Shown: positions 48,358 through 57,859 of the stretch, in pieces
Layout of the letters: every line of letters starts with the position of its first letter
Numbering within the stretch: position 1 is the first letter of the stretch
Origin: Ligula intestinalis
Taxonomy: Eukaryota > Platyhelminthes > Cestoda > Diphyllobothriidea > Diphyllobothriidae
Length of the DNA: 64,000 nucleotides
Assembly (NCBI GenBank): GCA_036362985.1
Contig: JAYGXS010000003.1
Coordinates: 78,198,092-78,262,091, forward strand
Direction: 5' to 3'
Program-made: the position numbers and the translations under genes
The notes under the pieces: generated by a model
What the model saw: the letters and a program-made list of their open reading frames with translations, nothing else
Told to the model about the DNA's origin: nothing
Databases searched by the model: none

Positions 48358-48515
48358 CATTTGTATATGCTACTCACTATTTTACAGTAACACATTTTAT
48401 GTTGTATATATTATGTAGACAAGAGACTATTCTGACTGCTCACACGCACACGTTAAAATTTGTACATGTATATATGTTACTCACTGTTTACAGTGACATA
48501 TTTCATGTTGGATAT
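48358..48515 (+). repeat. Duplicated segment in LINE 3' tail
   Basis: TTTGTATATGCTACTCACTATTTTACAG at about 48359 recurs as ATGTATATATGTTACTCACTGTTTACAG near 48464, followed in both by TGACATATTTCATGTT-like sequence. The spacing is about 105 bp. It looks like a tandem unit of the element's 3' end. Confidence 0.6.
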
Positions 48516-48723
48516 TTCATGCATGCTGTTTTCAATAGAGTCTTCAAAGGCATTGCCTACTACCCTAAATATAATGATCTATACTGAACTAAATAACATT
48601 GATGCATAATTCGAGAACGTGCAGTGAAAAAACAATAAAATGATACATGTAAATATTTTTTATTTTTGAGATAATTAACTTCACAAAAACGCCAAGTTTA
48701 CAATTATTTAAAGTGTGTATACA

Positions 48724-48741
48724 TTTTTGGGACACCCTGTA
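48724..48741 (-). mobile_element. Possible mariner-type terminus (single end)
   Basis: TTTTTGGGACACCCTGTA matches the right-end form of mariner inverted repeats, ending at a TA. No partner end or transposase is visible nearby. Confidence 0.3.
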
Positions 48742-48924
48742 TTAACTGACATTTGACTAAAATGGTTTTATTTAAGAGGGCGACACTAACAGTTCTGTCA
48801 GAGTTTATCGAGAGTGTTGAAGTTTGCGAGGGATTGATATTCAAGCGCCATTAAATACGGTTGTTATACTGATTATCGTACGGGCTAATCGCAATAGTCT
48901 AGTTGACTCAGTTGTGAGAAAAAA

Positions 48925-49155
48925 ATTCGCGGCCTCGGTGGAAGTCGAAACCATTTAGCAGGGAAGGCTTTTGCGCAGCCAACGCTCTATCACTGAGTTG
49001 CGAGTGTCACCGTGCGCCGGGAATTCAATCACCCTTGGCTCGATTTAACCCGCTCAACTTACTGCTTGTGTGGAATTCACCATTACGCAACAGCAAGCTG
49101 ACTGCTCAGATAGGATTTCCGATGCAGTCATCAAGAATCCACCAGAATGACTACT
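48925..49155 (-). repeat. tRNA-derived SINE-like repeat, copy 2
   Basis: On the minus strand the tRNA-like part reads AACTCAGTGATAGAGCGTTGG, GCTGCGCAAAAGCC, then ATGGTTTCGACTTCCACCGAGG and a T-rich stop. The body (plus orientation) TTTAACCCGCTCAACTTACTGC, CAGCAAGCTGACTGC, GGATTTCC and AGAATCCACCAGAATGA is shared with 61165-61390. The tRNA unit points away from the body. Confidence 0.6.
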
Positions 49156-49159
49156 AGGC

Positions 49160-51015
49160 TACCTGAGGCTGCGAGTTTTTTTACAATGGAGTCAACTTAA
49201 TCAAGCAAATCTGCCAAACCCCCTAGTTATTGCTGAATGTTTCATTCTCGTCAGGATGCCAGCTTTAGAAAGAGCTTCTTTTGTAGCGCTTGCAAAACGT
49301 GTATTCCGTAAAAAGCATTATTCATGAAGTTTGCATATGACTTTTTGAGGTTAAGTGTCCTTATAAATTCAAATATATTTTACAGAAAACTTTTGCGTAA
49401 TTATTTTTTGTTGTACCCGTTCAATAGAACTTTACGACTTCTTCAAATTTCATATTAAGAGGAGTATATTTCGCTTTCAAAAACAAATTTTCAAATTCTT
49501 GAATGGTTTCGCAGCCTACCGGGTGGTAAACTTGAATTTAAGCTCTGAAAACTATAAGCTGCATATATTTTGCCTCACAAAACGTAAAAATTTCCCTATG
49601 GTGTGAAGAAGTCACATCGTTCTTATCAAATTTTGGAATTTACGTGCATCACATTATATCCTTTGTAAGCAGAACTAATAAAATCGCTAAAATCGCATAT
49701 TTCACGTTCAGAAAGGATCCTTTAATGGTTTCAAACTGTATGATGTATAGCACATACACAGTGCGAAGTAAAGGTCACATGGTTAAAATGGTATTTGGCA
49801 ATGTATTATGGATCACACTTTTTACTTTATAGGCAACATTAAGAGATTGACACATACAATGTACCCTGAATAGACATTTCTCACTCATGACAAATCTCAT
49901 GACAAGAAACTTTGTTTCCTTAATTGGAAAATGCGAAGGAAGCATAAATTGCTACCAAACTATTCCATTAAAAATACTTTTGTGAGTGTGTTTTTTTTAA
50001 ATCAAAAGCCGCCTTATTTTCAAGGAATAAATTAATGAGCTTATGTGTAACAACACTAAGCAATCAGATTTTGTGTCAATTCTCGATAAACTACGTTTGC
50101 AATAATAAGCATATATAAAATGTCTGAAAAGTGCTTTAGATTCGAAATGGGAACTTCGATGGGAATGCAAGATGGAGCTGTGTGCTTCATAATCGCGACA
50201 TTTTGGACTGGTGTTATGATAACAGATTACGAACCAATTTTTGGGCAGCTTGTGAAACTACAATACGGCCTAGAATTCGTGTAACATGCTGCCATATGCA
50301 AAAGATTGATACTCTTTCGCCCATCTGCATAAGTTAAGGTTGTAATACTCATTATCATGTAATCTTTTCTGAAGTCATTTAACACACGATAGAATGCGGG
50401 CGTTTTACGGAGCTTCTTTCTGAGCGTTAACGAAATATTTTTACTGTTAATCGTGTCTACCAGAGTAGTTTCCATTTTTATCACTGACTTTGACCGCATT
50501 CTTATATATTTTCCGGAAAACATGAACGAAAGGTCTTAACTTTGCTCATTTGGTAGCAAATTTTGCCTTTTTAAAATTTTAGACGTAAAGAAAGGATCAA
50601 TTTTGGTCTTAAAAAATTTTTCATCAAGAGTTTCCTTGGTAGTGAACTTAGATAAAAAAGCCGTAGGTTGTTTTTCATACGGTAACCATGCGAAGGGTTT
50701 CTTTTAAGTTGATAAACCTGATTTATCAAAAAAAATTTGTGAAAATAAGAAAAAAAGTCGTAAACTTTTGTGTTAATAATGTGATATGGTGGCGATAGGC
50801 CGACGGCATTTGGCGCGTAAATCAAAAAAAGACGCAAAACTCAAATCAAACTCGAAGTGAGCTCTAATCGAGTACAAATCGCAGTTGACAAACTCGGAAA
50901 TGTTGAGTTTTATTCCAAAACCTTTCCGTTGCCCAAAAGCCAGTACTAGTTAATTTTTTGAAGACGTTTTGTAATATTCAGCTTTTTACATAAGATATCA
51001 CTACTTAACACTGAA
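49160..51015. other. No recognisable gene
   Basis: AT-rich, frames under 100 codons on the minus strand at 50.2-50.8 kb without motifs. Confidence 0.5.
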
Positions 51016-51017
51016 AC

Positions 51018-51290
51018 TTACACTTACCCTTACCCTAACACTCATCCTAACCTTAACCCTCACCCTAAACCTAAACCTAACCCCTAAACCTAAACCTAAC
51101 CCCTAAACCTTAACCTTAACCCTTACCCTTACTTTGACCCAAACCTTAAAAGTTACCCTAACCTTTACCCTAACCTAACACCTAACCCTAACCCTAGCCG
51201 TAACCCTTACCCTTACCCTAAACTTTGACTTTAACCATAACACTAATCCTAACCCCTAACCCTTACCTTTACCCTTACCCTAATCGTGCT
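51018..51290 (+). repeat. Interstitial telomere-type array, degenerate (CCCTAA)n
   Basis: About 270 bp of CCCTAA, CCTAAA, CCCTTA and CCTAACCCC variants. The canonical form fits the TTAGGG telomere of most animals and flatworms (insects use TTAGG). Unique-looking sequence flanks both sides and the units are heavily mutated, so it is internal and old, not a chromosome end. Confidence 0.85.
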
Positions 51291-51345
51291 CAAATCGAGC
51301 TCGGATCGAGCTCTGATCGACCTCAAATCGAGCTCGAATAACTGT
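51285..51345 (+). repeat. ATCGAGCTC short tandem repeat
   Basis: Four to five degenerate units around AAATCGAGCTCGGATCGAGC directly follow the telomere-type array. A related GAGCTCTAATCGAG lies before it at about 50859-50872, and ATTCGACCTCGATTCGAGC occurs near 31747. Confidence 0.7.
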
Positions 51346-51380
51346 CGGGAAACCTGAAAATGTGTAGTTTTGTTCCGTCA

Positions 51381-51400
51381 CTACCAAGGAAACTCCTGCC
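51381..51400 (+). repeat. Shared 'CTACCAAGG' motif
   Basis: CTACCAAGGAAACTCCTGCC, about 100 bp past the array. It is identical to 31968-31987, and one substitution separates it from the minus-strand copy at 31519-31538. Confidence 0.55.
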
Positions 51401-51404
51401 AAGT

Positions 51405-53870
51405 TTCCAATCAGGACCATTTTTCGATTGCAATGTGTTCATTCATTGTTTGACATACTTTTACCTTTAATGTGTGCAGCATGTCTTACATATGTGACTT
51501 CTTTCTAAAACCCTAGGCGAAAACGTACATTTTCTAAAACAAAATGTTAACAGCACACAGTCTGTAAACCTTGGATTAAAATTTAGCAGTAAGGACACTT
51601 TCTAAGAACGATGGAAACCCTTTCTTTTAGTAAAAATTTAGAGAAGGTGTAATTAACCAACAATCGGGTATAAGGAATGATTTTTAAGGCCGTCCAAATC
51701 AATACTTAAAATGCATTCTAGCTACTTTTTAAAGTACGAGCGTTTTGTTAGCGGTCAAAAAGAAGCTCTCTAAAAAGCTGGCATCGTATCGTGACCACGA
51801 TGAATTCTTTGTGGACTACCCGATTATCACTATTAAAATGTAACTCAATGCCGATTAGCGAAAGTTCGTCAATCTTTCACGTATGTCAGCATGCAACACT
51901 AATACTAGGCCGTACTGCAAAGTCGTTAAAAAATTGCTATTAACTAAGTATTCTTTTCAGTTTGTTTGTATCGCCCCATGTCGTAAACTGTTTAAAGGAT
52001 TAATTGCAGAACTTTTTTATTTTTTATAGTCGCCTAGCAGCCGATTATATCTTTTTTTACCATTTTGTCTAAAAAACATTTAACGATTCAAATAATCAGC
52101 ACAATCACCGAATTAAGAAATTGGATTCGCATTCCAGCTTTTTAAACTCCAGGCTGTATAGGCTCCGTGTAGAGAAAATTCTACATTTTGCTACTTTATT
52201 AAGTGGATGTCATATGAGTCACAGTACATGTTACAATGCTTTGTTTTTTTCAGTATGCATGCTATATAAACAAGCTGTTGAGAACGCCAGTTTGAGGTTT
52301 AGGAAATGGGCGATTTTTAAGACATTTTATACCCGAATACCTTCAAATATCCATGTGTAGACGTTTAGTTGGTATTGGCAAACTGCCCCACAGAAAACAA
52401 CTCTATATTATGCTAGCTGTTAGCGTGAACTTTTAGTCTCTAAAATTTAAAATATATGATAAACCCGTCTTGGTTAATGTTCTTTCTTATTTTGATCGTT
52501 AAAATTATACTTCGGAATGATTGATCTATGGGCATGATTACATTGCAGTTATTATTTTCTTTTTTAGTGAATCTGTTGGTTTAGCTGGGTTCACCCTGGG
52601 AACACACAACGGCCTACTATGTCGCACAGATGTTTAAATTAAGGAAGGACTTGATTTGACCTCTATCCAGGTGAATGCATTTTTTTCTTGAGGGATGTGT
52701 CCCCATTAAGAAAGATACAAATCCAACTTTAAACCAGTAGGTAATTTTGGAGCTAGATGAATGCTTTAAGGTAGCGCCGGTGATCGCCTGAAAGTCGAAA
52801 GAGTTAGTTTTACCAATTGCAAGCAAATGACTGCCACTTCACAGATGACAGTGCGACCAAGATCCCTCAAATGGTAGAAGGACTTTCGCAAACCAGCTTA
52901 CAAAACAAACGCGTTCTGTCGCGTCTTAGACATCCAGGCAAAACTGTGTTGTTGGGCCACCAAAATATCGATTCTACCTGCCCAAATTTCCTACGTAATT
53001 TTTGGTTAAACATTAAATTCTTGGTTAAGGAGTGTAAATGAATATTCAATTGTGTTGAAAGTGATCAAAGAATGTATGATTACCGAAACTTACGTTTGTT
53101 TCAATGTTTTTACTGGAGTCAACTCAGTCAAAGTAAACTTCTGTTTATCAGGCAGCTGATGTCTGTTGAGGGAACTTCAACCGGGACTAAGCGAAACAAG
53201 CAAAAGTCGGGTTACTGAAATTGTTTAAGTAGGTTATTGTTATAAGTGAAAGGCAAATAGGACCTCGAAAGACAGCCGTACCGAATGCCATCGCCAACCC
53301 TTTCGGCCTGTCTTGTAATAGCATGACTCTCACAAACGACGATTTCCATTGCATGCCCGTTATCTGGCCGGTTGATAGTTCGTGATTTTCATGTGATTTA
53401 TTCCATAATGAGAGTAGACTTGCATTGTATCTGCCGCACTCACTCCTCCATGGCCCACCTAAACCTGCTGTGTGGACAGAATAAAAAACCCGAACGTAGA
53501 ATCGGATGCAATGACTGACAAGTTTGAAATCTCCACCTGTGCATGCCACCACACCCTACATGGTATGCACGAAGTACCAGGATTTCACACAACAAAAAGG
53601 GGGCGTATCTTGGGTTTCAACTGGGCGGGCTGGCAATAGTTGGATTCTAGATGTAAAAGGAGGCATTGCTACTTAATTATCTATCCTCAGAAAATGACCG
53701 AGATATCAAGACAGATTCTCAATCTACAGCTCCGAGTGCAGCTTGGAATTTTTAAAGGATGAGAGAGTATTTTTACTGAGAGCTCTGTAAGCCGAGTAGT
53801 CGTCTAATTTAGACATTGGGCAGCCCGTCTACTTGCGCCAAATACAAAGGGTGACTTAGTGACCAGTAAC
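51405..53870. other. No recognisable gene
   Basis: Frames up to 121 codons on the minus strand (about 53187-53552) without recognisable domains. Otherwise AT-rich. Confidence 0.5.
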
Positions 53871-53878
53871 GATGCGAT

Positions 53879-53945
53879 TTGAACGCTGGCATGCGAAATA
53901 GTATTTCTGGTTTATTAACCGTCACCAATTAGCAAACCCAATTTC
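53879..53945 (-). repeat. Repeat R-C core (minus)
   Basis: The plus strand reads CGAAATAGTATTTCTGGTTT-ATTAACCGTCACCAATTAG, a diverged R-C core. The minus strand keeps GGTTAATAAACC-A-GAAATAC but CTGATGA is mutated. Confidence 0.45.
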
Positions 53946-54070
53946 TTGGCCTAGAGTGACTCGAGCACGGGATTCTAGCGTTGTACCAGTGAGCCTGTAC
54001 ACGTGCGATGAGGTATGACTGGACGGAGAAGAAGGCTATTCAAGCACTAGATCAACTGATTTATTTTTCT

Positions 54071-54104
54071 GAGCTTTCGAACTCTTACAGGCGTCCATCT
54101 TCAG
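54071..54104 (-). ncRNA. Hammerhead-like motif (group 3, copy c)
   Basis: Minus strand: CUGAAGA, UGGACGCCUGUAAGAGUUC (partly paired stem II), GAAAGCUC. The core boxes are intact (CUGANGA, GAA, A15.1-U16.1, C17). Stem III AGCU is self-complementary. UCU/AGA may form stem I. Confidence 0.5.
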
Positions 54105-54549
54105 AGATGAGGAAGCAACCAAAAAGGGGGGAAATTATAGTGGCCATAGGTCAATAAACTGTCAGAAATCATGAGGTTGTCAAGGTGTTAGGAACAGCAA
54201 TCGGAAAAGGATGGGGAAAGAGGACAATTAGCTGTCAGAGGGGTCGGAAGGGGTCAATTATAGTGGTAGATGCTAAGTAGCTGTCAGTGGAGCTGGGAGT
54301 TATGAACAGCAATAAGTGTGCCGCCTTGTCATCCGGTAGAGGATCCTGGTAACCCTGTCTACTCCTCCGGCCGGTTCTTTGTGGGGTCCTCTTTGTTTGC
54401 CATTCTTAAGTTTAGTTTGACAGCTAAGTATCCTCCTCCCCGACCCTTTTTCGATTTTATTTCCTAACACTTTGACAATCTTATGATTTCTGACAGTTGA
54501 TTGGCCTATGGTCCCTATAATTTCCCCCTTTTTGGTTGCTTTATCATTT

Positions 54550-54583
54550 CTGAAAATGGACTCCTGTGCGAGTTCTTAAGCTC
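54550..54583 (+). ncRNA. Degenerate hammerhead-like motif (group 3, copy d)
   Basis: Plus strand CUGAAAA, GGACUCCUGUGCGAGUUC and UUAAGCUC: the same layout as copy c in the opposite arm, with the core damaged in both boxes. Confidence 0.4.
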
Positions 54584-54889
54584 AGAACAATAAATTAATT
54601 GGTCTGGTGCTCGAACAGCCTTCTTCCACGTCCATAAAAATTCCTGAATTGCGAACCTTCTCATTCATTGAGGTATTACTGTTCAGCGACGGCTGATGCA
54701 CCAGAAATTATGAGCACTGGCTCTGTCGATTTGTCAAAACCTCGTTCTGCGCAAACATTTTTCCATTAACGCCAACTTAATTCACGCGTCTGAAGCTTGT
54801 AGACACGAGCGAGGAATGTTAGGGTGGTTCGTCTGTGCTAAATGTCAAAAAGCAACATAAGTCTATTCCTTTAAATTGTGAAAATTTAA

Positions 54890-55290
54890 GAAGATAATAA
54901 GTAAACATACGTTTTTTCGATAAATATCCGACAGGCCTTTACATTTAAAGGTAAATTACGTAAATAAGCTATGCGGTTTGGTTGAAAAAAATAGTGCGAT
55001 CGTCCGGGGAGGTGGAGAGGGGATCGAGGTCAAAAATCCGATCAGCCTTAAGGGGGAATTGTAGTCGAGCGAGGTGAAAAGCTGCTGGCCGTTGAATTTA
55101 CCGTTTTTGTCCATGTCAACTGCGGCGCCTCAACGAATATCTTTTTGACACACAAGATCAGCTGGCAACTCTTGGCAACAGCCCTTATTTTTCGACCGAC
55201 CTGCACAGTTTATTTACTTACTAGCCATATAAATGTACAGTCCTGACGAAAGTTTATCGACAAAAAGTCTATTTCACACAAAAAATAAAT
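54890..55290 (-). mobile_element. Internally deleted PLE1 derivative
   Basis: The left terminal repeat (GTAAACATACG...ACAGGCCTTTACATTTA) is followed by sequence collinear with PLE1 10800-11050 (AGCTATGCGG, GGGGGAATTGTAGTCG, GAGGTGAAAAGCTGCTGGCC). It then jumps at about 55190 to the inverted right repeat (ATATAAATGTACAGTCCTGA). About 0.9 kb of PLE1 coding sequence is missing. Both ribozyme copies are damaged (CUGUCGG on the left; GAC in place of GAA on the right). Confidence 0.7.
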
Positions 55291-55602
55291 TTTTCGAAGC
55301 CCTAAATTCTTCCATCTTAAAAAAAGAAAATACGATTCCATGCCCTTTTTCAACTTTAGGATAGGTCCGCTGATTGAACGCGATGCAGAAAAAAAGAGCC
55401 GTTACAAACACGCACTTTTAAGTATATTCTTCTGCATGCATTCCACTGCCTGGATTAGAAAACCTTTCTGTACCGGAAGGCAGACTTTGTCGGCAGGATT
55501 TTGCGTACTTGCACTCAGAATCTGTTCAACCATCTCTCTCTCGCTTACACCCTCTCAACAATATTCGGTTATTTGTTTAACTGTTGCAACGCTGACGCCT
55601 TA

Positions 55603-55630
55603 CCCCCCCCCCCCCCCCCCCCCCCCCCCC
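55603..55630 (+). repeat. Homopolymer C tract (28 C)
   Basis: Uninterrupted C run. It creates poly-proline in overlapping open frames, which are therefore artefacts. Confidence 0.95.
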
Positions 55631-55639
55631 ACGCCCTGG

Positions 55640-57490
55640 AACAGGTATGTGAAGCTGCTTGCGCAGTATCTGATGGAATCCCGCCAGCTAAGTATAGCAC
55701 GCGTCGAAGTGACTGAAAGTTAAGGAAACATCAAAGCTGCAGCCGCCTGCTTATTCCAGTCGGCGGCCAACCAAAGGGCCTCGAAATATGCATTCCAGCC
55801 GGGGCTCAAGCCATCAAACACCTTCAAAGGCCAAAGGGCGCACACACGCGCGCTAATCAAACCAACGCGCGAGAAAAATTTAAAACGGGCGGCGCTAGGC
55901 GGGAATAGGCACATTCTGAACTGGAGTGAGGCACAGAGGCGGGACAAATTTTCGTCGTCCTCCACCCAACCCCCCCCCCCCACTTCAAGTCATTGTGTAT
56001 TTCCATTAGAGTGTTTTATGGGGACACCTCATCTTATTTAGTGTTTTGGTCTGACCAGCTACCCGTTTGTGGAAACAAATCACCTCTGGCACCTCATAAT
56101 GTCAGAGTAATGTAGTCCAGTTTAATATGCACTTCGTAGACAGTTGTGCATTTTCTGCAGGCTTTTTGTAAAAATACTAACTGGAAAGTAGTTGGATTAA
56201 TATCTGTCTGGATGCTAATGCTTCCATTCCCTGTTAGCCGCTTCTGTCTCCGTAAAAGTGCATTACGTTCAAATAGGCCCGTTATGTTCTTTTCAAGGGC
56301 GTCCGAGTACTAACCCTAGTTCCGGGTGGATAATTACAGCTAGGACTATGCTTGTGACCAGCGAGGTCTTACTCGGCGGAGAAGTGATTTTGGGCATTAA
56401 TCTTTCCCAAAATAGGGAAGGAAAATTCTGGCAGTTAGCTCTAAGGAAGAATAAGGACACGACCCACCCCAACGCGCACAGGACCCTCCCCTCCTTAGTT
56501 CCGTCGGGAGCAGACTTCCTCCAAGCGACTTCTGGCTGAGCGATAGAATGGCTCATTAAAGTATGCAAAGCAAATGGATCAAAACGTTTGCTAATTGCAT
56601 TTTTCCTCTCGCAGTTATTTTTGATACCGCGTCTCTTTTCATGATTGCAAGCAGTGAGATACGATAGGCTAAATCATTGTTTTTGACAGACCTATAAAAT
56701 TGTGTTTTTTTGATGAAAAGGTTTACTTACGTGGTTTTGTAATGCGAATCGCACTGCATCCTAATTCTGCCGTGGGAGGATGCTGGATTTTTGAGTGTGT
56801 TTAATTTCGGTAGCCTGCAAGATCTGCTGACCTTAGTGGGTGGGCTTAGGATTGACATAAAGGTAATGGTATGTTGAAATTTAGGTAAGCATGCAAAACG
56901 ATCTGAAACAGTGCTTAAAACCCAGCTAACCTGACGGATGACACTGGGTAGTTTATGTGACAGGAGGACGCACTCTACAGCAGAAGACGTCTTGAGACCG
57001 TTAGCAGATCTAGTGCAATTTTGCACAAAGTGACTACGTCGGAGCAAACGGAACATTACGCTAGAGGTGATCGACCTAGCTTGCAGCAGCAGCAGGAGGA
57101 AAGATACTGGCCCTTAGGTTACTGCAGAGGCCACGGGATCCAGCCATATTTTTACAAGTTCAAACTCCTCGCAAGAGGTGGCAATTGCGTGAGCTGTCGC
57201 GAACTGCTGAAGTCATGCTTCTCGGACCCGCATCCCACTAACAAGCGCAATTCCTTTCCATCCCCATATTTTCTGCTGATGACAAACCAAATCCCCACTA
57301 AATTATTAGGCCACTTCGCAGCATGGATGATGGAGTCGTAGAAATGGACGAGTTGGTCGTGGACTGCCAAGCCACCTTCGCATTACCCCCCCCCCAGTGG
57401 TGATTGTGCGGACTTCTAAGTTTAGTACGCATATGGATGCAGGACCACAACGGACTATAAATAATACGGCCTCTACCACCCTTATCGGCA
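55640..57490. other. No recognisable gene
   Basis: Overlapping frames of 70-109 codons on both strands and C runs at about 55970 and 57386. No domain recognised. Confidence 0.5.
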
Positions 57491-57497
57491 GCTATCT

Positions 57498-57531
57498 CTG
57501 ATGAGGGGCTCAAGTCAGAATCCGAAACGTC
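57498..57531 (+). ncRNA. Hammerhead-like motif (group 2)
   Basis: CUGAUGA, then GGGGCUCAAGUCAGAAUCC, which closes on the core with G-C pairs and holds an inner GACU-like helix, then GAAACGUC. This copy has the best closing pair of group 2. Stem I (UCU/AAU) is weak. The tail AAATAAACATCTTGTTCCAG-CGATCGCATC matches the 35302 copy. Confidence 0.55.
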
Positions 57532-57689
57532 AATCAAATAAACATCTTGTTCCAGCGATCGCATCGGCCCCTTCCAATTTCATTTTCACTGCCAACGCGC
57601 TGCCGTCCAGTTCCGTCGCTTGGGGTTGCGCTACCTCCATTGTCAGCACTACGGCATTGCACGCAAACCTGTAGCTTGCCTTTGTTACG

Positions 57690-57850
57690 GGAGGGGGGGG
57701 CTCATAAGCACTGGGCGGCATCGGTCGGGCCCGCCATCTGCGCCCGGTCATTCGGACTGGGTTTTGACGCCGGGCAAAGACCGGTGAGGAAAGATAGACC
57801 ATGATGGATGCAGCGCATGTGTACTATCAGTTTAACCTAACTAACGTGCA
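57690..57850 (+). repeat. Dispersed repeat R-A, right part
   Basis: CCGCCATCTGCGCCC, TTTTGACGCCGGGCAAAGACCGGTGAGG and ATGGATGCAGCGCATG-GTACTATCAGT match the right half of R-A at 7060-7115 and 39720-39775. It follows the group 2 hammerhead unit directly. Confidence 0.5.
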
Positions 57851-57859
57851 AGCCACCTT

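Larger units (their letters stand above)
44440..48590 (+). mobile_element. CR1-like non-LTR retrotransposon (LINE), nearly full length
   Basis: The parts follow in LINE order: a coiled-coil/basic ORF1 region, an apurinic-type endonuclease, a reverse transcriptase with FADD, a C-terminal region and a 3' tail with a duplicated segment. Many frameshifts and a few stops make it inactive. The class is taken from the ORF1 type (FFQREY...GEITT-like region), the endonuclease motifs and GVPQGSVLGPLLFLIYVND, all typical of CR1/L2-type elements. The exact 5' end is not visible. The 3' end is placed after the second tail repeat. Confidence 0.85.
54027..54627. mobile_element. Foldback element with 200-bp inverted arms
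   Basis: Left arm about 54027-54240, right arm about 54415-54627, in reverse complement. The outer ends GAAGAAGGCTATTCAAGCAC and its partner GTGCTCGAACAGCCTTCTTC match, as do the AACCAAAAAGGGGGGAAATT / AATTTCCCCCTTTTTGGTT blocks and CTGTCAGAAATCATGAGGTT / AATCTTATGATTTCTGACAG. The spacer is about 170 bp and no protein is encoded. Each arm holds a group 3 hammerhead-like motif. It is likely a Penelope-type terminal-repeat pair or a retroelement derivative. Confidence 0.7.

Noticed and set aside
51018..51290. Possible true telomere or chromosome end
   Set aside because: Units are degenerate and non-repetitive sequence continues for kilobases on both sides, so the array is internal.
55501..55716. 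Poly-proline-containing open frames across the C28 tract
   Set aside because: The proline run is created by the homopolymer in whatever frame is read. The rest of the frame has no motif and overlaps another frame on the same strand.
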